Shown: positions 29,300-35,651 of the stretch, piece by piece
How positions within the stretch are numbered: the first letter of the stretch is position 1
How the letters are laid out: every line of letters starts with the position of its first letter
Source of the DNA: Zetaproteobacteria bacterium
GTDB taxonomy: Bacteria > Pseudomonadota > Zetaproteobacteria > Mariprofundales > Mariprofundaceae
Direction of reading: 5' to 3'
Length of the DNA: 35,651 nucleotides
Assembly: GCA_021545585.1 (NCBI GenBank)
Contig: JAJRTF010000097.1
Span: forward strand, 1 to 35,651
Position numbers and translations under genes: made by a program
The notes under the pieces: generated by a model
What the model was told of the DNA's origin: nothing
Database searches by the model: none
Seen by the model: only the letters and a program-made list of their open reading frames with translations

Positions 29300-30064
29300 T
29301 TAGCGACTGAATACCCAGGTGCGCCCCTCGGACAGCTCGGCATTGAAGCTATAACCATCGGCATCGAAGCCTTTGATGCCTTCCGAATCCTGCAGGCGTT
29401 GTTCGATGATGTAACGACTCATCATGCCGCGCGCTTTTTTGGCCGAAAAACTGATGATCTTGTAAGTGTCGCCCCGGAGTTCCCTGAACTGTGGCGTGAT
29501 GATCTCGGCATTCAATCCGGATGTATTCACCGCTTTGAAATACTCATTGGAAGCGAGATTGATCAGGGTTCTGTCGCCCTGTTCGGCAAGCGCATGGTTC
29601 AAAGCATCGGTAATGATATCGCCCCAGAAGGCATATAAATCGCGGCCGCGCGGTGTGGTAAGTCGTGTTCCCATCTCCAGTCGATAGGCCTGCATCAGAT
29701 CCAGGGGACGCAGCAGCCCGTATAGGCCGGACAGAATACGCAGATGCTGCTGGGCAAACTCGATATCATCGGGGCCCAGGCTTGCGACATCCATGCCCTG
29801 ATACACATCACCCTGGAAGGCGAAGATGGCCGCTCTGGCATTTTCCGGCGTAAATGGCGTATGCCACTGCTGATAGCGCGCCATATTCAGATCGGCCAGT
29901 TTCATGCTCAGCTTCATCAGATCGGCAATCTCGAAACTGTCCATGTCGCGCAGGATATCAATCAGCTGACGTGACTCATCCAGCATCCGGGGCTGTGTGA
30001 AGGCCTCCATGGGTGCGGGTCGTTCGACATCGAGTTTTTTGGCAGGGGAAATAATCAGCAACAT
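29300..30064 (-). CDS. yaaA: YaaA/DUF328 family peroxide stress protein
   Basis: MLLIISPAKKLDVERPAP...FAFQGDVYQGMDVASL...LSGLYGLLRPLDLMQAYRLEMGTRL. ATG at 30064 with CAGGAGT SD. Confidence 0.93.
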   Translation of the reverse strand: MLLIISPAKKLDVERPAPMEAFTQPRMLDESRQLIDILRDMDSFEIADLMKLSMKLADLNMARYQQWHTPFTPENARAAIFAFQGDVYQGMDVASLGPDDIEFAQQHLRILSGLYGLLRPLDLMQAYRLEMGTRLTTPRGRDLYAFWGDIITDALNHALAEQGDRTLINLASNEYFKAVNTSGLNAEIITPQFRELRGDTYKIISFSAKKARGMMSRYIIEQRLQDSEGIKGFDADGYSFNAELSEGRTWVFSR

Positions 30065-30068
30065 GGCA

Positions 30069-30235
30069 ACTCCTGATGGCCTCGTAAAAAGCCCATCCAT
30101 GGCCTTTTTACTCAAGGAAAGCGAAAAGTGTCATTTTTACTTTCCTTACAAATTCAATAACTTGCATGATAAGCCATTGATTTGCACGCCCGTCCATGGG
30201 CGTAGTGATGACTTTTTACAAAGTCATCACTCCTG
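30069..30235. repeat. MITE-like structured intergenic element with imperfect TIRs and 7-bp flanking direct repeats
   Basis: ACTCCTG at 30069-30075 and 30229-30235; ends ATGGCCTCGTAAAAAG and (reverse complement) ATGACTTTGTAAAAAG; four internal or terminal hairpins. Confidence 0.55.
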
Positions 30236-30370
30236 CGCGAACCATAAAAGCGGTGCTTCAATCTGCCAACCGGGGAATAATTGCAAGGCGCTCTGCCGGT
30301 GTGAGCTGTGTCGCAGCCTGCTTGTGCTTTAGTCGTTAACGTGGCACCTTTTTGTGATAAGGTGGATGGG

Positions 30371-31447
30371 ATGGATATCAGCGAGAAGTGGATGAAACGG
30401 GCCATCTCTTTGGCCAAAAAAGGAATCGGTACGACACATCCGAATCCGCGCGTTGGCGCGGTGGTGGTCAACAATGGCGTGGTTGTGGGTGAAGGCTGGC
30501 ATGCGAAGCCCGGTGAACCCCATGCCGAGGCTATTGCTCTTCAGAAGGCTGGACACAGGGCGCGGGGCGGCAGTCTGTACGTGACCCTCGAACCTTGCTC
30601 GGCCAGAGGTAAAACACCTGCCTGTACCGATACGATTCTGCATGCCGGCATTCGACAGGTGGTGTTTGCATCATCCGATCCGAATCCGAAGATGGCCGGT
30701 GGCGGCAAGGTGCTGGCCGCTTACGATGTTGAGGTTCAGGGTGGAGTCATGGCCGAGCAGGCCGATGCGCTGAATATCCCGTTTTTTCATTATATACGTA
30801 CCGGCCTTCCCTATGTGACAGCCAAAGCGGCCATATCTCTGGATGGAAAACTGGCGACGCGCACTCATCATTCCCAGTGGATCAGTGGCGAGAAATCGCG
30901 TCGCCATGCGCATGGTCTGCGTGCGGCTTCGGATGCCATTATTGTCGGCGCCGGCACATTACAGCACGACAATCCGTCCCTGACCGTGCGCGATGCGAAA
31001 ATCAAGGGGAACCCTCCGCTGCGTGTGGTCCTGTGTTTTGAGACCCCGCCGTTCAATCCCGATTGCAACTTGCTTGGCGATGATGCGCCGACCCGCTTTT
31101 ATGTGCGCAGCACCAATGAACATACGCAGCGCTGGCATGATGCCGGTGTGCAGGTGGGAAAGGCTGCCAGTTTGCCGGCGGTGCTCAGGCATCTGGCAAA
31201 TGAAGGCTATCTGGAAGTATTGCTGGAGGGTGGCGGCCATCTGCATGCCGCTTTTCTGGATGCACATTTCACCAGTGAACTGGTTTTGTATCAGGCCCCC
31301 ATGCTGATTGGCGGTCGGGATGCAGTGTCTCTCTGGAACGGCATGGGTGTTGAAACGGTGGATAAGGCATACCGGCTGGCTGATATCAGTCGTCGGAAAA
31401 TGGACGAAGACTATATGATCCGTGGCCGGGTGATTTACCCCGGCTGA
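30371..31447 (+). CDS. ribD: Bifunctional diaminohydroxyphosphoribosylaminopyrimidine deaminase / 5-amino-6-(5-phosphoribosylamino)uracil reductase
   Basis: MKRAISLAKKGIGTTHPNPRVGAVVVNNG, HAEAIALQKAG, YVTLEPCSARGKTPACTDTI; reductase domain VTAKAAISLDGKLATRTHHSQWIS. Confidence 0.96.
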   Translation: MDISEKWMKRAISLAKKGIGTTHPNPRVGAVVVNNGVVVGEGWHAKPGEPHAEAIALQKAGHRARGGSLYVTLEPCSARGKTPACTDTILHAGIRQVVFASSDPNPKMAGGGKVLAAYDVEVQGGVMAEQADALNIPFFHYIRTGLPYVTAKAAISLDGKLATRTHHSQWISGEKSRRHAHGLRAASDAIIVGAGTLQHDNPSLTVRDAKIKGNPPLRVVLCFETPPFNPDCNLLGDDAPTRFYVRSTNEHTQRWHDAGVQVGKAASLPAVLRHLANEGYLEVLLEGGGHLHAAFLDAHFTSELVLYQAPMLIGGRDAVSLWNGMGVETVDKAYRLADISRRKMDEDYMIRGRVIYPG

Positions 31448-31509
31448 TGCAGGTGTTTCTCGCCCTGGCTGTCGACCGCTGTTTGACATAAATCCATGGC
31501 AGTATCCCT

Positions 31510-33981
31510 GTGAATCCAAGCCATGTTCAAAGCCTGAATGTCCCAGCGGGCCGACTGTCCGGCAGTCGTTTGCCCCTGTTATGGCCGACCGGTCTCTGGG
31601 TTCTGGGCCTGCTTCTGACGCGAACCGATGTCCTGCCCGTATTCATGGAGGTGTTTTTTCTTTCCGCACTTATCCTGGCATTGCTATGGCGGCATCAATG
31701 GCATCTGCTGCTTCTGTTTGCCATGGCATGCCTGTGGGGTATCGCGGACCTGAGCCTGCATGCCCGTGATATGCAGGTGCCGAAGGACTGGCTGGGCGCA
31801 CCCGTTCAGATCACTGCGCGCGTGGTGTCCGTACAGCATCTGCCTGCCTATAGTCGTTTGCAGGTAAGCGAGATTCAGTCCCGGAATGCATCGGGGCTGA
31901 CGGGGAATGCCTTGCTGTATGTATATCCCCAGCATGACAAAGCTGAGTTACAGGCTTATCAACTACGAAGCGGCGACATGATTCAGGCCCGGGTGCGCCT
32001 GCATCAGCCGCGTAATCATTTGAATCCCGGTGCGTTTGATTATCGCAGCTGGTGCTTTGATCGAAGTATTGCGCTGCTGGGAAGTGTTTCCGGCAAGATT
32101 CACATCCTTGCCCGTCAGACGTCATGGCTGGAGTCGACCAGAGAACGGATTCGACGGGCCATTGCGGCATCAAATCCCCGGGCGAGCGCCGGTATATTGC
32201 ATGCAATATTACTCGGTGACCGAAGCCGTGTGGATAGTAACGCAAATGATGCCTTTGCAGCGACAGGCACAGCGCATTTGCTGGCTATATCGGGGATGCA
32301 TGTCGGTATGGCGGCAGCCTGGATGTTCGCTCTGTTCTGGTGGCTGCTGACACGCCGTGAGGTATGGATGGTGTATTTGCCGGTGCGCTCGCTGTCCCTT
32401 CTGGCCGGGCTGCTTGCGGCGACTGTCTATGCATGGCTGGCCGGCTGGCCGCTGCCGGCCATTCGCTCCGGAGTCATGCTTATGGCCGGCGTACTGGCAT
32501 GGATGCTTGCCGCAAGAACGTCACCGCTGAACACATTGCTTGCCGCATTATGGTTGATGCTGATCGCTGATCCATCGGCTATCGCTTCGCTGTCACTGTG
32601 GCTGTCGTTTCTGGCCACGGCAGGGATATTGTGTTGGGTTGAACAGGCCCGTCTGCCGGCGCAATCAGGTGCTATGTATAAAGCGTTGCATGGTCTGTTC
32701 TGGGTCTCGCTGCTGGCCATGCTGGCCACATTGCCCCTGATTGTTGCGGTGTTCGGGCGGGTGCCGCTGTACGGATTGCCCGGCAATCTTCTGATGGTGC
32801 CGCTATACGGGCTGTTTGTGATGCCTTTGTCTCTGGCCGGGGAGCTTATGGCAGCACTCGGACTGGATCATCTGGCCGGCTGGCTATTGCAGTTTGCCGG
32901 CGTGGGTATTCAACGGGGTCTTGATCTGGTGCGCGGCATTGAGGCTTTGCCGTACGGCAGATTGTGGGCGATTTCTCCTGGCTGGATGATGCATGGATTC
33001 TATGCTCTGGGTACCGCGCTGGTTGTGTGGCGGTGGATCAAAGGGGATTCGAAGGCCCTTGTCGCCGCAAGCATGAGTGCTGTCGTTGGTATCTATTTGT
33101 TATTTGTATTGAGTGAAAAGGCAATCCAGACACCGACATGGCTGGTCTGGGATGTCGGTCAAGGCGCTGCATCGAGTCTGTTATTGCCGGATGATCAGGT
33201 CATGGTCGTGGATGTACCGGGCCGTGCAGGCAGTCGCTTTAACGGCGGCACCCAGGTGGCGGCGGGGTTACGCGAGATGGGGATTACGCATATCAATGTA
33301 TTGATGTTATCTCATGCCCAGTCCGATCATCTCGGTGGCGCCCTGAGTCTGATGAGTCGGATGAACAGGGTGGGTGAAATCTGGTTGCCGGATGTTCCTG
33401 CTGCACACAATGACAGGCGCGTGAAAGCCATTGTTGCCGAAGCTGGCAGACGCAGTATTACAGTGTATTGGCTGGCGCGCGGTGATCATATGACGCTGGG
33501 AAAGTCGGGGCAGGGCGTTGATTTGCATATCATGTGGCCGCCCAGAGGCGCTGCGCTGACCAATCCCAATAATGCCTCGCTGGTGGTGGCGGCCAGGTTG
33601 TCCAATGGCGCAACCCTGCTTTGGCCGGGTGATATCGAAGCGGATGCGGAAGCAGGCCTTATACATGGCAAACTTGCGCATGTTGATGCGATGCTGGTGC
33701 CGCATCACGGCAGCCGCACTTCCAGCAGTCCGGATTTCGTGGCCGCTCTGCATCCATCATTGAGTATTGTACAAACCGGGTCCTCCAATCGTTATGGCTT
33801 TCCCGATCCGGCTGTGGTCGGCCGTTATAAGAGCGCCGGGAGCCGGGTGCGGAATACAGCGGACGGTGCGCTGATTATCGAATGGCCGGGGGAGGCGAAG
33901 CATTTACATGTCAGCCAGTGGCATGAGCCGCAGAATGGTCGGCGAGATATCGCGTTGCAGTGGTGGCCCGGGCTTCTATAA
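31510..33981 (+). CDS. comEC: ComEC/Rec2 family DNA-uptake channel protein
   Basis: ComEC core LLGDRSRVDSNANDAFAATGTAHLLAISGMHVGM; C-terminal metallo-beta-lactamase domain VWDVGQGAASSLLL...MLSHAQSDHLGGALSL...LVPHHGSRTSSSPDFV. Confidence 0.94.
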   Translation: MNPSHVQSLNVPAGRLSGSRLPLLWPTGLWVLGLLLTRTDVLPVFMEVFFLSALILALLWRHQWHLLLLFAMACLWGIADLSLHARDMQVPKDWLGAPVQITARVVSVQHLPAYSRLQVSEIQSRNASGLTGNALLYVYPQHDKAELQAYQLRSGDMIQARVRLHQPRNHLNPGAFDYRSWCFDRSIALLGSVSGKIHILARQTSWLESTRERIRRAIAASNPRASAGILHAILLGDRSRVDSNANDAFAATGTAHLLAISGMHVGMAAAWMFALFWWLLTRREVWMVYLPVRSLSLLAGLLAATVYAWLAGWPLPAIRSGVMLMAGVLAWMLAARTSPLNTLLAALWLMLIADPSAIASLSLWLSFLATAGILCWVEQARLPAQSGAMYKALHGLFWVSLLAMLATLPLIVAVFGRVPLYGLPGNLLMVPLYGLFVMPLSLAGELMAALGLDHLAGWLLQFAGVGIQRGLDLVRGIEALPYGRLWAISPGWMMHGFYALGTALVVWRWIKGDSKALVAASMSAVVGIYLLFVLSEKAIQTPTWLVWDVGQGAASSLLLPDDQVMVVDVPGRAGSRFNGGTQVAAGLREMGITHINVLMLSHAQSDHLGGALSLMSRMNRVGEIWLPDVPAAHNDRRVKAIVAEAGRRSITVYWLARGDHMTLGKSGQGVDLHIMWPPRGAALTNPNNASLVVAARLSNGATLLWPGDIEADAEAGLIHGKLAHVDAMLVPHHGSRTSSSPDFVAALHPSLSIVQTGSSNRYGFPDPAVVGRYKSAGSRVRNTADGALIIEWPGEAKHLHVSQWHEPQNGRRDIALQWWPGLL

Positions 33982-34112
33982 TGCTGCACTTCGAAGGAAT
34001 CTGTGTGAGTGGCGCACATCGGCAACTTTCTGCAATATTCCGGCGGGGCTTCAATTCGTTGAAGGCTTGAGTTTAAAAGCTGGCAGGGCGCAAGGCCCGG
34101 CCTGGAGGCAGT

Positions 34113-34721
34113 GTGTTTGAATTTATCCAACAGGGCGGCATGGTGATGTATATCCTGCTGGCCGCATCGGTTCTGGGGTTGACGATTATTTTTGAGCGTG
34201 CCTGGAGTCTTCGCCGTTCGGTTGTCATCCCGTTAAAAGATGTCAAAGCCATTGAAGCGGCCGTACGTGCCAACGACGTTGAAGAAGCCATGCGGGTTTG
34301 CCAGGAAAATAATACATCGATGAGTCGAATTCTGTGGATCGCGCTGGCCAATCGCGGTGTACGCCGTTCGATTATGAAAGAGATTCTGGAAGAAACCGGG
34401 CGCCAGGAAGTGGCCCATCTGGATCGCTTTATCGGTATTCTGGGCGTGATTGCGGCAATATCACCATTGCTGGGGCTGCTGGGCACGGTGATCGGTATGA
34501 TTGAGGTATTTCAGCAGATTTCGCTGGTTGGTGTCGGCAAGGCCGATGTGCTGGCCGGTGGTATTTCCACGGCACTGAACACCACGGCCGCAGGCCTGAC
34601 TGTCGCTATTCCGGCAATGGTGGCATACCGCTATTTTGAATCCCGTGTCGATGCATTTGTGGTGGAGATCGAGCAGCATGCCATCCACTTTATCGAAATG
34701 CTCAAGGGCGAACGCGAGTGA
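34113..34721 (+). CDS. exbB: MotA/TolQ/ExbB proton channel family protein
   Basis: FIQQGGMVMYILLAASVLGLTIIFERAWSLRR...ISPLLGLLGTVIGMIEVFQQIS...LAGGISTALNTTAAGLTVAIPAMVAYRYF. Confidence 0.9.
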   Translation: MFEFIQQGGMVMYILLAASVLGLTIIFERAWSLRRSVVIPLKDVKAIEAAVRANDVEEAMRVCQENNTSMSRILWIALANRGVRRSIMKEILEETGRQEVAHLDRFIGILGVIAAISPLLGLLGTVIGMIEVFQQISLVGVGKADVLAGGISTALNTTAAGLTVAIPAMVAYRYFESRVDAFVVEIEQHAIHFIEMLKGERE

Positions 34722-35134
34722 AGCTGCACTCTAAAAAGCGTATGGATTATCTGGTCGATATTACACCGCTGGTGGATGTCGTCTTCCTGATGCTTATTTT
34801 TTTCATGGTCTCGACGAGTTTCAGCGTATCATCGAGCCTGAAGCTGGAGCTACCCTCAAGTCACTCAAGTGAACAGCAGCAGGAAGTAAAGCAGGTGGTT
34901 ATCGGTGTCGATGCGAAGGGACAGTTCTACGTGCAGGATGAAGCGGTGGATGATGGTGCTTTGCGCAAGCGTATTCTGAATATCTCCAGGGGTGATCCGA
35001 ATATGGGTGTTGTGCTGCGTGCCGATGCCGATGCCAGGCACAAGCGTATTGTCTATGTGCTTGATACCCTGCGGGAACTGGGCATGAGCAAGGTTGGCAT
35101 TGCCACATTAACATCCGACTCAGAAAGCAACTGA
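34718..35134 (+). CDS. exbD: ExbD/TolR family biopolymer transporter
   Basis: [27 protein letters not shown]; 4-nt overlap with exbB. Confidence 0.9.
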   Translation: MKLHSKKRMDYLVDITPLVDVVFLMLIFFMVSTSFSVSSSLKLELPSSHSSEQQQEVKQVVIGVDAKGQFYVQDEAVDDGALRKRILNISRGDPNMGVVLRADADARHKRIVYVLDTLRELGMSKVGIATLTSDSESN

Positions 35135-35651
35135 TGCGCATTGTTCAGAAATTCGGCGGTACATCTGTCGGCAGCCTTGATCGGATTCGTGAAACCGCGA
35201 AGCTGGTACAGGCTGAAATCGAGCGTGGTAACGAGGTGGCTGTCGTTGTCTCGGCCATGAGCGGTGAGACCAACAGGCTGATTTCGATGGCCAGAGAAAT
35301 GATTGCTGAACCTGCCGGGCGTGAACTGGATGCGCTGGTGGCAACCGGTGAGCAGGTCAGTGCCGCGCTGCTGGCTATCGAGTTGCAGGCTAGGGGTATC
35401 TTTGCCTATTCCTGCAACGGCGGACAGGCCGGGTTTCGTACCGACAGCCGTCATGCCAGAGCCCGCATTACGCATGTCGAGAGCGATCATCTGGTCCGCC
35501 ACATGCAGGCAGGTCAGGTGCCGGTGGTGACCGGTTTTCAGGGCGTTGATGAAGCAGGCAATGTCACCACCCTGGGGCGCGGCGGTTCGGATACCTCGGC
35601 CGTTGCTCTGGCGATTGCGGTTGAAGCGGATACCTGTGATATCTATACCGA
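35134..35651 (+). CDS. lysC: Aspartate kinase, N-terminal part (runs off window end)
   Basis: ATG overlapping the exb[29 protein letters not shown]...[14 protein letters not shown]...[25 protein letters not shown]. No stop in window, so absent from the ORF track. Confidence 0.95.
   Translation, partial: MRIVQKFGGTSVGSLDRIRETAKLVQAEIERGNEVAVVVSAMSGETNRLISMAREMIAEPAGRELDALVATGEQVSAALLAIELQARGIFAYSCNGGQAGFRTDSRHARARITHVESDHLVRHMQAGQVPVVTGFQGVDEAGNVTTLGRGGSDTSAVALAIAVEADTCDIYT

Noticed and set aside
30236-30370. Possible FMN riboswitch upstream of ribD
   Set aside because: I could not find the conserved FMN-element core (e.g. the AGGGTGAAATTCCC..ACCGGCGGT pattern); only scattered similarity.
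1-35651. CRISPR array, prophage or defence system
   Set aside because: No regularly spaced direct repeats, cas-like, phage structural or restriction-modification genes recognised in the window.

Overview
The window is a mostly ordinary, gene-dense bacterial housekeeping segment. It looks proteobacterial, possibly Zetaproteobacteria-like, but taxonomy cannot be proven from this sequence alone. Left to right: an IS256-type transposase remnant at the edge; gyrA-serS; rimP-nusA-ylxR-infB-rbfA-nrnA(DHH)-truB-cyclophilin on +; typA and map on -; sixA on +; a compact minus-strand run trpS-scpA-scpB-rluB-endonuclease III-like-uvrC; tRNA-Met(CAU); a secreted protein resembling delta-class carbonic anhydrase; a short + cluster (class II aldolase/adducin, SirB2, thioredoxin-family, cytochrome c); a membrane-anchored DUF2726/zinc-ribbon protein; polA and yaaA on -; ribD, comEC, exbB/tolQ, exbD and a truncated aspartokinase on +. 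I see no CRISPR array, defence island or clearly new multi-gene system. The items most worth a second look are: (i) a ~150-bp, hairpin-packed, MITE-like element with imperfect terminal inverted repeats and 7-bp flanking direct repeats, sitting on the yaaA ribosome-binding site; (ii) the bacterial delta-carbonic-anhydrase-like gene with a His-rich N-terminus and a structured 5' UTR; (iii) an apparently obligatory ~89-nt out-of-frame overlap between scpB and rluB; (iv) a hairpin plus terminator leader just upstream of rimP.
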